Both the position numbers and the translations under genes were made by a program. DNA of 64,000 nucleotides from PALSA-1353 sp050014015 (GTDB taxonomy: Bacteria; Planctomycetota; Phycisphaerae; Tepidisphaerales; Tepidisphaeraceae), in the NCBI GenBank assembly GCA_050014015.1, contig JBEKEC010000006.1, positions 72,513 through 136,512 of the forward strand, written 5' to 3'. The notes below the pieces were generated by a model. That model did no database searches. It was not told the DNA's origin and worked only from the letters and a program-made list of their open reading frames with translations. Positions 25,584-34,484 of the stretch are shown in pieces. The first letter of the stretch is position 1. Every line of letters begins with the position of its first letter.

Positions 25584-26996
25584 CTACGGACGGTCGAAAT
25601 TGTAAATGTTGCCGCTGCCCGGGAATATCTGCAGCAATTGAGAGTTGCCGTTGCCGGTGAATATCTGTAGCAATTCAGCGGAGGTGAGCTTGTTGCCGCT
25701 GCTATCGGTCAAACTGCCGTCTTTCGGATTGACAAAACTGCAGTACCCGCCGTTGTTGCGCTCCGGTCCATCCGGGCCTGCAGAAATCAAGATAAAGGGG
25801 CCGTCGTAATTCAGTTTTTCGCCGGGCAAAACCCCGGCGGGCAAACTACCCGACATAATCTCATTCTGAAATAGTCCGCCGGCTGAGGGATCAACCTGTT
25901 CGCCGAGCATCCACTGAATCGTCAACTCGGGTTGGAAAGCGTTGGTAACGCCGGTGTCCTTCGGCCATGGTACGAGTTGGTCGAGAATTCCGGTGACTGG
26001 ATTCTGCCACGATCCTAGAATCTTCCACGATTGGCCCGCGGCGAAAAACGGCGCACCGTCTCGATAATCCCACATGGCGTTCTCGCCGGCCACGGAATCA
26101 ACAGAGTGTGGCTGCGAATAGCCAAAAAGCGGACCTGCTTGAACGGCGGGGTTGGGAGGATACCGCGAGGCCAGCGAATCATTGGTGCGATTGTTCGCTG
26201 GGCCGTAACGGGGAAAATATTGGATCACCTGTCCCCAGCGGTCGAGCAAAACCGGCTGGCCGGCGGAGCCCCAGGCGCTTATTCCCGGCCCTCCCGGCCC
26301 ATAGCTCGGATCTTGGCTTGGCGGCACAGGTACAAACGCCACCTTAAACGTATCCGCCGAAATATAGGGTCCCCAAACCTTGCCTGATGCAGTTGATATA
26401 GTGCCCCTGCTATGCGCGTAAATTGGGGCGTATGGAAGCGTCAATGTAAGAGCACCACTGGGTGGACTCACTGCGCTAATGCCGATGGTTTCCTGATACG
26501 GCTGACCGGAAGCTGGAAATAGAATGAGTGAAGCTTCCGTCGTTCCCGAAATGAAGTTGTTCGCGAAAGCCGTCGACTGGGCAGTGTATGCACCGTCTGC
26601 GGTAAAGGTCACTGAGGTGCCGCTGATGGTAACAACTCCTGGGATTACAGTCGCCTGACACCGAAAACCAAGTCCGTCGGCGCCATCACCGATCTCCGTG
26701 CTATTCGTAACTGCCGGTCCCGGCCCCATCAGGGCCGAGGCGAGGGTCAGAAATACTGGGGCATGACCGGTCTGCTCATTCCACGTTGGCAGTGGCGCAT
26801 TCCTCGGATAATCGCCAAAATCCGCCTTGTATGATTCCAGAGCCGCGGCGATGGTTTGGAAATCGGCTTTTTGGCCGGTGATTTGGGCGCTGCGGCGCAT
26901 GTGGTTGACGGCCGGCAGCAACAGGCCGGCCAGGACGGCAATGATGCCGATCACCACTAATAACTCCACCAGCGTAAAGGCCTTGCGGTTGTTCAC
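25584..26996 (-). CDS. Large pseudopilin-like protein (paralogue 2)
   Basis: 470 residues. A canonical prepilin N-terminus, RKAFTLVELLVVIGIIAVLAGLLLPAV with Glu5, would be processed by a prepilin peptidase. Then the GspG-like QKADFQTIAAALESYKADFGDYPRN. Much of the rest aligns with the neighbouring paralogue (e.g. KVWGPYISADTFKVAFVP, VIQYFPRYGPANNRTNDS, shared C-terminal NIYNFDRP). Near the C-terminus, two tandem 36-base units (25608-25643 and 25644-25679) encode two near-identical dodecapeptides around LLQIF. Substrate or pilus role unknown. Confidence 0.85.
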   Translation of the reverse strand: MNNRKAFTLVELLVVIGIIAVLAGLLLPAVNHMRRSAQITGQKADFQTIAAALESYKADFGDYPRNAPLPTWNEQTGHAPVFLTLASALMGPGPAVTNSTEIGDGADGLGFRCQATVIPGVVTISGTSVTFTADGAYTAQSTAFANNFISGTTEASLILFPASGQPYQETIGISAVSPPSGALTLTLPYAPIYAHSRGTISTASGKVWGPYISADTFKVAFVPVPPSQDPSYGPGGPGISAWGSAGQPVLLDRWGQVIQYFPRYGPANNRTNDSLASRYPPNPAVQAGPLFGYSQPHSVDSVAGENAMWDYRDGAPFFAAGQSWKILGSWQNPVTGILDQLVPWPKDTGVTNAFQPELTIQWMLGEQVDPSAGGLFQNEIMSGSLPAGVLPGEKLNYDGPFILISAGPDGPERNNGGYCSFVNPKDGSLTDSSGNKLTSAELLQIFTGNGNSQLLQIFPGSGNIYNFDRP

Positions 26997-27054
26997 GGAA
27001 GGTTCCTGCTAGAGCCAAAGCCGTTCAATGGCGGTAGTCGCCGCTTTCCGTTGG

Positions 27055-27073
27055 CCCCCGGCTCTGCCGGGGG
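27055..27073. repeat. CCCCCGGC-type hairpin
   Basis: A perfect short hairpin, CCCCCGGC-TCT-GCCGGGGG, lies upstream of the pseudopilin gene. A near copy with loop AAA is at 27137-27153. The rest of the 313-base gap 26997-27309 holds only these hairpins and the CTTCGCG/CTTGGCG units around 27222-27262. Confidence 0.7.
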
Positions 27074-27136
27074 TTTGCGCGAGAATGGGTTGGGATCTTT
27101 GCTTAACATGGGTTGCACGGCGCTCATCGCGGAAAA

Positions 27137-27153
27137 CCCCGGCAAAGCCGGGG
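27137..27153. repeat. Second CCCCGGC-type hairpin
   Basis: CCCCGGC-AAA-GCCGGGG, the same stem as the hairpin at 27055 with a different loop. Two copies within 100 bases suggest a dispersed palindromic repeat rather than a terminator. Confidence 0.7.
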
Positions 27154-27221
27154 GCTAATGGAAAAAAGCTGCTCCGGTCGTTGAACGGTATTGCTGCTAG
27201 ACGACCTCATCCTCATATCTT

Positions 27222-27262
27222 TCCTTCGCGTTTCTTCGCGTCCTTGGCGCCTTGGCGGTAAT
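27222..27262. repeat. CTTCGCG/CTTGGCG repeat units
   Basis: Four imperfect units of TTCGCG or TTGGCG are spaced 8-10 bases apart. They belong to the same broad family as the CGCGAAG units near 25.4 and 29.9 kb, in opposite orientation. Confidence 0.55.
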
Positions 27263-27309
27263 CCGTATTCAATGACCCATATAAAGATTCGCCTTGTCCG
27301 GCGGGTTCG

Positions 27310-28257
27310 TCAATGGATCATACGATATTGCTCGATGGTCAGGTTGGCGGCGGCCTGGGCGGCGGCCTGGACGGCCGGGTCGGGATCGTGCTGAAATCGG
27401 CGCAAAAACCGCGGGGCGGCGAGCTGGTCGGCCGCCCGAGCGGCGTCGAAACGGTATCGGCCCAGTTTCAATATCGCCTCCACGCGGAACATTTTTTCCT
27501 TCGATTTGGCGGCAAACCGAAAGATGTCCCCGGCATGTTCGGCGATGCTCTGTTGATCGGCCTTGGAAATCACGTCGTCATAGATGGGCCTTACGTTGCT
27601 GTCGTAGAAATCCAGGATTTGCTGCTGTTGCGTCTGCAACAGCTTTTGCCGCGATGAATCGGCCGGCTCCATCTCCGCCATGGCCGTGACCGCTCCGTTC
27701 ATGAGTCCCATGCCCTGGGAGAATTCATCGTAATCGACCCGCTCGCGGTAAAGGTTCGCGCCCAGGGCGTAGGCCGCTCGCAACAGACTTCTGGCCTCGT
27801 CGGGGTGGTCCTTGCGGCATAGCAGAGCCGCGGATTCCAAGTCCTGGCCGATCTTTGAAAGATCATCCAAAGCCGGATGATCAGACTGATAATCCACGAT
27901 CGTCTGCGGATTCTTGGCGAACAGGTTCATCCGCGACAGATTCGTCGCATCCAACACCAACTGAATGGGCGGCGGCGGCGGGCCAACGGGGTTTTTGGCG
28001 AATTCATCGCACGCATCTTCGTTCTCGCCATAGGCGGCGATGGCGGCGGAATATTTCTCCCCGGCGTCTGCGGGCTGGTTCTGGTCCACGATCGGCTGGG
28101 CCGGCGCCGGCGGCGAAAGCGCGGCCAGATTCTTCTCATCCAGGGACAGGGCCGTTGGAGCGGTGATCTGCATTTGGTTATGCAGCCAGGCTCCGATCGC
28201 CACGGCCAGAAGGAAAATGACGGCTGAGATTTTCCAGCCAAGTGTGTTGCCCCACAT
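27310..28257 (-). CDS. Hypothetical membrane-anchored protein
   Basis: About 315 residues from ATG 28257 (GGAG is 6-7 bases upstream; a GTG at 28269 has no site). One N-terminal membrane helix (ISAVIFLLAVAIGAWL, ~10-25) is followed by a proline-rich linker and an alpha-helical periplasmic region with several Q-rich stretches (LLQTQQQQILDFY) and a HEAT-like final segment (ILKLGRYRFDAARAADQL...PDPAVQAAAQAAANL). No family recognised. Its start abuts the heptad-repeat hairpin that precedes it. Confidence 0.72.
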   Translation of the reverse strand: MWGNTLGWKISAVIFLLAVAIGAWLHNQMQITAPTALSLDEKNLAALSPPAPAQPIVDQNQPADAGEKYSAAIAAYGENEDACDEFAKNPVGPPPPPIQLVLDATNLSRMNLFAKNPQTIVDYQSDHPALDDLSKIGQDLESAALLCRKDHPDEARSLLRAAYALGANLYRERVDYDEFSQGMGLMNGAVTAMAEMEPADSSRQKLLQTQQQQILDFYDSNVRPIYDDVISKADQQSIAEHAGDIFRFAAKSKEKMFRVEAILKLGRYRFDAARAADQLAAPRFLRRFQHDPDPAVQAAAQAAANLTIEQYRMIH

Positions 28258-28273
28258 GGGAGACTCCACGCGC

Positions 28274-28388
28274 GAATCGCGAAATTCGAAACTCGAAATT
28301 CGAATGACGAATCAAATTCGAAGGTCAGAAATTCGAATTTCGAGTTTCGAGTTTGATTCGAGTTTCGAATTTCGAGTTTCGAATTTTC
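28274..28388. repeat. Heptad-repeat hairpin, copy 1
   Basis: About 115 bases of consecutive degenerate 7-base units (GAAATTC, GAAACTC, GAATGAC... on one side and TCGAGTT, TCGAATT... on the other). The two arms are largely complementary, so it can form a long hairpin. A 35-base core beginning GAAACTCGAAATTC is identical in copies 2 and 3. It lies between the membrane protein start (28257) and the folD end (28393). Confidence 0.9.
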
Positions 28389-28392
28389 CGGT

Positions 28393-29259
28393 TCATTTCT
28401 TCCCCACCAATTCCGCGCTTCTCATCGTGTTTTTCAGCAGCATGGCGACGGTCATCGGCCCGACGCCGCCGGGAACCGGGGTGATGTATGCCGCCTTGGG
28501 GCTGACGGCGTCGAAATCCACGTCGCCGACGGTTTTCTTCGATCCATCGGGCAGGGTGACGCGGTTGATTCCGACGTCGATGACGATGGCGCCGGGCTTG
28601 ACGTGGTCGGCTCCGATCAGCCCCGGCTTCCCGGCCGCCACCACCAGCACGTCCGCGCGGCGCGTGTGGGATTTCAGGTCGCGGGTGGCGATGTGGCAAA
28701 GCGTCACGGTCGCCAATCGCTGAGTCAGCAGCAGGGCGATCGGCTTGCCGGCGATCTCGCTGGCTCCGACCACGACCGCCTCGACGCCGCACAGGTTCAC
28801 GCCGGTGGTTTCGATCAATTCGATCACCGCCATCGCGGTGCACGGGGCGATCAGCGTATGGCCATAGACGACGTAGCCGATGTTGGCGGGATTGACGCCC
28901 TCCACGTCCTTGACCGGATCGATCTTGTACTGCAATTCGGTCGCGTCCAGATGGGGCGGCGTCGGAAGGTGGAGCATGATGCCGGTGACGGCCGGATCGG
29001 CGCTGAGGGATTTCAGTTCGCGTTCGGCGGCCGCCTGGGTGGTATCCGCGTCCAGTTTGTGAAGGTGATAGGTGATGCCGACGTTTTGGCAGGCCTGGGC
29101 CTGGCGGTCGGCGTAAAGTTCGCCGGCGGGCGTGGAGCCGATCAGCACGGCCGCGAGAGCCGGCCGCCGGCCCTGGGACGCCAATTGCTCGGCGCGACGT
29201 TTGACGTCGAGCTTCACGCGATCGGCCAGGGCCGCGCCGTCGATCACTTTTGCGGACAT
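28393..29259 (-). CDS. folD: Bifunctional methylene-THF dehydrogenase/cyclohydrolase
   Basis: 288 residues from ATG 29259; the longer frame to 29325 runs into the repeat. Motifs: Tyr-Xaa-Xaa-Xaa-Lys equivalent (YADRQAQACQNVGI near residue 50), GIMLHLPTPPHLD, DVEGVNPANIGY, PCTAMAVIELI, VVVGASEIAGKPIALLL (NADP site) and GGVGPMTVAMLLKNT. FolD is cytoplasmic, supplying 10-formyl-THF and NADPH for purine and fMet synthesis. The motif usually reading GRSxxVG appears as GASEIAG here, a mild divergence. The gene is flanked on both sides by heptad-repeat hairpins. Confidence 0.95.
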   Translation of the reverse strand: MSAKVIDGAALADRVKLDVKRRAEQLASQGRRPALAAVLIGSTPAGELYADRQAQACQNVGITYHLHKLDADTTQAAAERELKSLSADPAVTGIMLHLPTPPHLDATELQYKIDPVKDVEGVNPANIGYVVYGHTLIAPCTAMAVIELIETTGVNLCGVEAVVVGASEIAGKPIALLLTQRLATVTLCHIATRDLKSHTRRADVLVVAAGKPGLIGADHVKPGAIVIDVGINRVTLPDGSKKTVGDVDFDAVSPKAAYITPVPGGVGPMTVAMLLKNTMRSAELVGKK

Positions 29260-29283
29260 GGGAGGGATTATAGGGGCAAAGTC

Positions 29284-29402
29284 CGAAACTCGAAATTCGA
29301 ATGACGAATCAAATTCGAAATTCAAAACTCGAAACGAAGGCTGATTTGGTCCTTCGAATTTCGAATTTGATTCGAATTTCGAGTTTCGGATTTCGAATTT
29401 GT
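29284..29402. repeat. Heptad-repeat hairpin, copy 2
   Basis: Same structure and same 35-base core as copies 1 and 3, with a different central loop. It lies between the folD start (29259) and the end of the upstream gene (29412). With copy 1 it brackets folD exactly. Confidence 0.9.
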
Positions 29403-29411
29403 AGTCTCATC

Positions 29412-30068
29412 CTACTCTTGCGTCCCCGGCCGGGCTTCCAGGCTTTGCTTCAATCGCTGCACGATCTCCTTCACCACGGCGCGGTCCACCTGGGCGCCCG
29501 GCGTTCGGATCGCTTTGCCCAGGAGCGACGGGCACAGGATCAGCGTCAGCGGATACTCGATCTCCTGCTCGTCGGCGAGCAATTTCAGTTGCTTCATTTC
29601 CACCGGCCGGAGGCTGATTCTGCGGCAGACTTCACGCGACAGGCGGCCGGGACTATTCAATTTCCCCGGCGTCGTGCGGCGTTTGCGGTGATGGTTGTAC
29701 AGCCCCCACATGATCGCCAGGCTGATGCCCGCCAGCAGGTATGGCACCGCCTTGCTGATGTCGACGGTGGAATCCATGTTCTGCTTGGTGCTCTGGAACA
29801 CTTCTTCCTGCGTCGGCATTGCGCCGGCAGTGGCGGCGATGCCGCAAACAAGGCAGGCGATGACGGCTGTGGTTGTTCTGATCCGCTTTGAGTGGGAAGC
29901 CAACCGGAAATATTCACCGCGAAGAAGCGAAGCAGCGAAGGTACGCGAAGGAATATCAATTGATCTTGATTCCATTTCGCGTTCCTTCGCTCCTTCGCGT
30001 CTTCGCGGTGATCTGTACAGAAGAGCATCGCAACGGATATCGGATGAAAAGGTCGTTGCGGCTTTCAT
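29412..30068 (-). CDS. Hypothetical membrane protein with in-frame repeat at its N-terminus
   Basis: 218 residues if started at ATG 30068, which overlaps the upstream stop (TAATG). Residues ~66-83 (TTAVIACLVCGIAATAGA) look like a signal or first helix, followed by a short periplasmic loop, a second helix (AVPYLLAGISLAIMWGLYN, ~102) and a cytoplasmic domain with basic linker (HHRKRRTTPGKL). The leader before the first helix (residues ~18-57) is encoded entirely by a palindromic repeat (29917-30021), which keeps the frame open. A start inside the repeat (ATG encoding MESRS) or a non-ATG start nearer the helix is possible. Family not recognised. Confidence 0.6.
   Translation of the reverse strand: MKAATTFSSDIRCDALLYRSPRRREGAKEREMESRSIDIPSRTFAASLLRGEYFRLASHSKRIRTTTAVIACLVCGIAATAGAMPTQEEVFQSTKQNMDSTVDISKAVPYLLAGISLAIMWGLYNHHRKRRTTPGKLNSPGRLSREVCRRISLRPVEMKQLKLLADEQEIEYPLTLILCPSLLGKAIRTPGAQVDRAVVKEIVQRLKQSLEARPGTQE
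29917..30021. repeat. CGCGAAG-type inverted repeat inside a coding frame
   Basis: About 105 bases. GCGAAG units on the left (spacing 8-10) are mirrored by TTCGCG units on the right, centred near a TCAATTGAT palindrome. The GCGAAGGAATATCAA part also occurs near 25.5 kb. It lies in frame within the first part of the gene at 29412-30068. Confidence 0.8.
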
Positions 30069-32038
30069 TATGCGGCTCCCATTGACGGTGGAGGCGAAGT
30101 TTGTTGCGCCTGCACCATTTCGGCCACGCCCTTGAGGACGGCCAACGCGTACCGGCGCGCGCGCAGGTTGGGGTCCGACTTGGCGATCCGGCCAACCTCG
30201 TTCAGGAGTTTCCACCAGCCGATCTGCTTCAGCGCCCACATCGCCGAGATGCGATGCTCCGGACGCGCATCCTGGAGCATGGCGATCAGGGCCGGCCCGA
30301 CGTTGCCCACCCGCATCCGGTGCAGCGCCTTGATGGCGTTGGCTCGCTCGCGGCTGTTGGTGGTCCTGGAGCGCTCGGCGAGCAGCGCGATGAACTCGGG
30401 AGTCTGGTGATTCTCCAGCACCTCGATCGCATTGGCGCGGACGCGCGAATCCGTGTCCCGCACGATGCGCTCCATGAGCAGTTCCACCGAAGCCTCCGGC
30501 GTTTCGCCCAGGACGCTGACGGCCTTGCTGCGCACCTTGGGATGCGGGTGCGACGCCAGCGTCGTCACCGCTTCCCGCAGGGTTACCGCCAGTCCCAGTT
30601 CCTGCGTCATTTGAAGCGCTTTGAGGCGTTGTTCCATCGGTCCCGACGCCAACCTTCGGCCCAGGCGCTGCGCCGCATCCGGCAAGAGCTTGAGCATCGC
30701 CCGGCCGCCTTGCTTGCGCGTGGGACGGTCCAGATGGTCAAACCGCTGCCAGAACTGCTCGAACCCCTCATGGCCGATGGAGCGGCTCACGACTCGCCGG
30801 ACCGACGCGGGGGCGTTGGTCATCAATTGCAACAGGATGTTCTCGAAATCGGGCGGCCGGCGGCGGACGATTTCCCGCGCCGCCATGCGCATCAGGCGCT
30901 CATCGGTATCGGCCAGCATGAAGCGGAGGAACTGCACGCCGTCGGTTTTCTTGCGCCGCATCGCCACGCACAACAGCCGCAGGCGCCCTCCCGGATTGGT
31001 CGCGGCCTGTCTGGCCAGGACGGTCATCCGCTCATCCTGGACCAGATCGTGCATCCCCGACGCGGCCAGCCATTCGGCAATCTTGCAGGCGTCGGCGGCA
31101 TCGCGCCGGCCGATGTCGCGCAGCAGTTCGCCTTCCTGCCACCACGTTCCGCGCGTGACCTGGCGCATGCAGAGTTGGAGCTGATGGTCTTTGAGCCAGT
31201 GCGTTTTGCGCAAAATTCCGTCCAGCACCGGGGCTTCGTCGATGTGGGCAAAGACGCTGCCGAAATGGAGCCGAAGCTGCCCGTGCGTGGCGCCGAGGAG
31301 AAAGGCCTCGACGTGCTCGGCCTCCGGCGGCTGCTGGAGCCGCCGAACCATTGAGTTCTGGCCGCCGTGCTTGGTCGTCTGCAAAATCGCCAGGGTTTTG
31401 CTCAGGGGCCAATCGCAGAGCAGGAGGGCGGCGCGAAGCAAATCCTGCGAATGCCGGCCCCGATGCACGTCCATCGCCCGGGCCACCACGGTTTCGATTT
31501 CCGTCCTCTGCTCCATCACGTCCTGATACAGGGCCTGGAAATCCTCCTTCGGCTGGGCATTTTCGGGGGCGGGTTGTTGCGGCTCGTCGGTTGGCGGCTG
31601 ATAGTGCCGCTGCAAGCGGCGCGTGCCGGTGGAGACCCATCGCGCCAGGGCCACGATCGCTTCGGCCGCCGACTTGCTCAGGGATTCATCCGCATCGTGC
31701 AGGTTTTCGGTCAGGACGTAGGCCAGTTTGCATTGCCGGCTGAGCGCGATCAGCCGCATGGCCGCCTGCCGCACCTCGGGCCGGTCGCTTCGCCCGCATT
31801 CGCGGAGCGCGTGGTGCAGGTTTTTGATGTTCGCCAGGACAAGAGATTGAAGCCGCTCGGGCAGCGATTCGTATCGCTCGACGACGCCGGACAATCCCCG
31901 AACGGATTTGCGCTGAAGGATGGCGTTGATGATGAGGGATTGCTCGACCTCGGCCCCGAGGCGCAATCCCTCCAGCAGCAGATCATCCGCCGCCTCGTTA
32001 GGACTGTGAACCAGGACGTCGACGAGTTGTTCGTGCAT
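30068..32038 (-). CDS. HEAT-repeat protein
   Basis: 656 residues. At least eight HEAT-like two-helix units are visible, clearest in the C-terminal half (e.g. VTTLASHPHPKVRSKAVSVLG, RIVRDTDSRVRANAIEVLE, RSRTTNSRERANAIKALH, MLQDARPEHRISAMWALK). No signal peptide or catalytic motif. HEAT arrays usually act as scaffolds for protein interactions. The stop overlaps the start of the following membrane protein by one base (TAATG), so the two are probably made together. RNase R lies 55 bases upstream in the same direction. Confidence 0.82.
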   Translation of the reverse strand: MHEQLVDVLVHSPNEAADDLLLEGLRLGAEVEQSLIINAILQRKSVRGLSGVVERYESLPERLQSLVLANIKNLHHALRECGRSDRPEVRQAAMRLIALSRQCKLAYVLTENLHDADESLSKSAAEAIVALARWVSTGTRRLQRHYQPPTDEPQQPAPENAQPKEDFQALYQDVMEQRTEIETVVARAMDVHRGRHSQDLLRAALLLCDWPLSKTLAILQTTKHGGQNSMVRRLQQPPEAEHVEAFLLGATHGQLRLHFGSVFAHIDEAPVLDGILRKTHWLKDHQLQLCMRQVTRGTWWQEGELLRDIGRRDAADACKIAEWLAASGMHDLVQDERMTVLARQAATNPGGRLRLLCVAMRRKKTDGVQFLRFMLADTDERLMRMAAREIVRRRPPDFENILLQLMTNAPASVRRVVSRSIGHEGFEQFWQRFDHLDRPTRKQGGRAMLKLLPDAAQRLGRRLASGPMEQRLKALQMTQELGLAVTLREAVTTLASHPHPKVRSKAVSVLGETPEASVELLMERIVRDTDSRVRANAIEVLENHQTPEFIALLAERSRTTNSRERANAIKALHRMRVGNVGPALIAMLQDARPEHRISAMWALKQIGWWKLLNEVGRIAKSDPNLRARRYALAVLKGVAEMVQAQQTSPPPSMGAA

Positions 32039-32093
32039 CTCTTGGTTGATTATCGGACGGAAGCGTGCGGGGGCTTGAGAGGTTAGAACGGGC

Positions 32094-34385
32094 TTACCTA
32101 TGCCTTCGGCGCTGATGCGCCTGGCCGTTCCCCTTGCGATGCGGCTTTTTCGGTTTTTGGGGCGGCGGCGCGGCTGGGGCGTCGGTTCGCGTTTTGAGTT
32201 GCGTAATCGCCAGGCTCAGTTCCCGCCGGGCGGGGTCTACGCGGACGATGCGAACTGTGGCGGTGTCGCCGATGCGGATTCGGCGGCCGGTGCGCTGGCC
32301 GCGGATTACGCCGGCGCGCTCGTCCACGTCCCACCAGTCGTCCAGGAGGTCTTCGTAGCGGATGACGCCGTCGATGAGCCAGGTGGTCAATTGGACGAAG
32401 ATGCCGAAATTGGTGATTCCGGTGATGACGCCGGGGAAATCCTGGCCGACCTGTTTTTCGAGCAATTCCAGGATTTTCACTTTGCGCAACTCGCGTTCGG
32501 CATCGTCGGCGCGGCGCTCGGTGAAGCTGATGTGCTTGCCGAGATCGACAAGGGTTTCATGGGAAGGCGCCCCGTCGAGCCGGGGATGGCGGCCGCGCTT
32601 GCCGCCGGATTGGCTGGCGGAAATATATTGGTCCAGCAGGCGGTGAATCGTCAGGTCGGCGTAGCGGCGGATTGGGCTGGTGAAATGGCAATAATGCTGA
32701 CTCGCCAGCGCGTAATGCCCGATCGGACTCGGGGAATACTCCGCGCGGGTCAGGCTTTTGAGGACCGCCAGGTTAATCGCGAAGGATTGCGGCTTGCCGC
32801 GCACCGAAGCCAAAAGGTGCTGAATCGCCTTGCGATCCAAATCCTTGGGCAATTTGAAGCCGGCGACCTCGACGAAATGTTTCAGCCTGGTTCCGCTGTC
32901 CGGATCCGGGTCCGGATGGATGCGGCGCAGAAACGGCACGGACACCGAATCCAGCGCCCGAGCCGCCGCCTCGTTGGCTTCCACCATGAACATCTCGATC
33001 AGCGTATGCGTGAAACTCTGGTCCTCGGGCCGGGCATCGGCGACCTTACCGCTCTCATCCAGGACCAATTCCACTTCGGGCAATTCCAGCACGATCTGCC
33101 CCGCCGCCAGGCGGCGCTTCTGTATCCGCTTTGCCAGGCCGTTCATTTGATGAAGAAGCTCGACCACGGCAGGGTCGTAGCTGTCGATCTTCCTGGGCCC
33201 ATCGGGATGCGGGACCAGATCGGAGTTGTCGATGATCGCCTGGGCCTCGCGATACCGCAGCCGATTGGCGCTGCGGATGATCGTGTTGGCGAAATGGGCG
33301 TGGATCGGATGGGCGTCATCGTCAAATACGATGAACGCGCTTTTGCATAGGCGGGGAACGCCTTCCTGGAGGCTGCACACGCCGTTGGACAAAACCTCGG
33401 GCAACATGGGGATGACAAAACCCGGGAAATAACAACTGTTCCCCCGTTCCTTCGCCTCCACGTCCAGCGCCGAACCCGTCTGGACGAAGGCCGACACGTC
33501 GGCGATGTGGACCCCTAGTTCCCACTGGCCGTTTTCGAGCTTGCGGAGGCTGATCGCGTCGTCGTAATCCTTGGCATCATCCGGATCGATCGTGCAGATC
33601 ACCCGGTCCGACAGATCGAGCCGATCCGGCCGATTCCTGACCGTGTTGAACCGATCCACCGCGCTGCGCGCCTGTTCGAGACACTCCTCGGGAAAATCCT
33701 CCGGGAGATTGTATTGGACGATGACGGACCGGAGATCGACGTCTTTCTCGCCCGGCTGGCCGAGCACGCGGGTGATGACGCCCTGGGCCGCGACTCCCTC
33801 GTCGGGATATGTCGTCAGTTCGACGACGACCTTGGTTCCGGGCTTGATGTGCCGCGCCGCCGCATCGGGCGTCAGGATCGGCGCGGTCAGGATGTTTCCA
33901 TCCGGCAGAACCAGCCATTGCCCGTGCTGCCGGGTCAACGTTCCGACGAAGCGCTTCTGCGACCGGGTGATGATCTCGATGACGCGGCCGCGGAACATGA
34001 CCTTGCCGTCCCGCTGCTCGCGGTTGGTGATCTTGGCGCGGACGACGTCGCCGGTGATGGCGCCGCCGTTGTCGCCCTCGGCGATGAATAAATCTTCGTG
34101 CCCGTCGGGATCGGTCGGCACGACAAACCCGAAGCCCCGGCGGTTCTGGCGATAGGCGCCGACAATCCCCTCCGCCTGAAGGTCCTGGGCCGGGAGCATG
34201 ATGCTGCCGCCCGCGCCCAGCACCACGCGGCCCGCGTGCATCAACTCGCGCAGCACCTCGCGAAAGTTGGGATAGACCTCGTCCTCGGCCAGGTTCATCT
34301 CCCTGGCCAACCGCCTCGGCTTCAGCGGACGATAACGCTCGGATTTCAAATGCGAGAGAATTTTAGAATGTAATTGTTCAGACAT
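32094..34385 (-). CDS. rnr: Ribonuclease R
   Basis: 763 residues, the normal length. An N-terminal winged-helix, cold-shock domains (~70-200), and the RNB catalytic domain starting near residue 245, with the metal-binding aspartates in IDPDDAKDYDDAISL (Asp267-Asp276), are followed by an S1 domain (~620-715) and a basic tail (KPKKPHRKGNG). It degrades structured RNA 3' to 5' and takes part in rRNA quality control and trans-translation. Transcription continues toward the HEAT-repeat gene. Confidence 0.96.
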   Translation of the reverse strand: MSEQLHSKILSHLKSERYRPLKPRRLAREMNLAEDEVYPNFREVLRELMHAGRVVLGAGGSIMLPAQDLQAEGIVGAYRQNRRGFGFVVPTDPDGHEDLFIAEGDNGGAITGDVVRAKITNREQRDGKVMFRGRVIEIITRSQKRFVGTLTRQHGQWLVLPDGNILTAPILTPDAAARHIKPGTKVVVELTTYPDEGVAAQGVITRVLGQPGEKDVDLRSVIVQYNLPEDFPEECLEQARSAVDRFNTVRNRPDRLDLSDRVICTIDPDDAKDYDDAISLRKLENGQWELGVHIADVSAFVQTGSALDVEAKERGNSCYFPGFVIPMLPEVLSNGVCSLQEGVPRLCKSAFIVFDDDAHPIHAHFANTIIRSANRLRYREAQAIIDNSDLVPHPDGPRKIDSYDPAVVELLHQMNGLAKRIQKRRLAAGQIVLELPEVELVLDESGKVADARPEDQSFTHTLIEMFMVEANEAAARALDSVSVPFLRRIHPDPDPDSGTRLKHFVEVAGFKLPKDLDRKAIQHLLASVRGKPQSFAINLAVLKSLTRAEYSPSPIGHYALASQHYCHFTSPIRRYADLTIHRLLDQYISASQSGGKRGRHPRLDGAPSHETLVDLGKHISFTERRADDAERELRKVKILELLEKQVGQDFPGVITGITNFGIFVQLTTWLIDGVIRYEDLLDDWWDVDERAGVIRGQRTGRRIRIGDTATVRIVRVDPARRELSLAITQLKTRTDAPAAPPPQKPKKPHRKGNGQAHQRRRHR

Positions 34386-34484
34386 GGAAATTAAAAATAA
34401 TCCTATTGATAAAGGTAAAGAAAGTACAAAGAAGTAAGCACAAAAAAGGAGGAAAGCACAAAATGAGATCAGAATGGAATTGCG

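Noticed and set aside
28274..28388. Possible CRISPR array because of short regular repeats
   Set aside because: Units are 7 bases, contiguous and inverted halfway, with no spacers of constant length and no cas genes.
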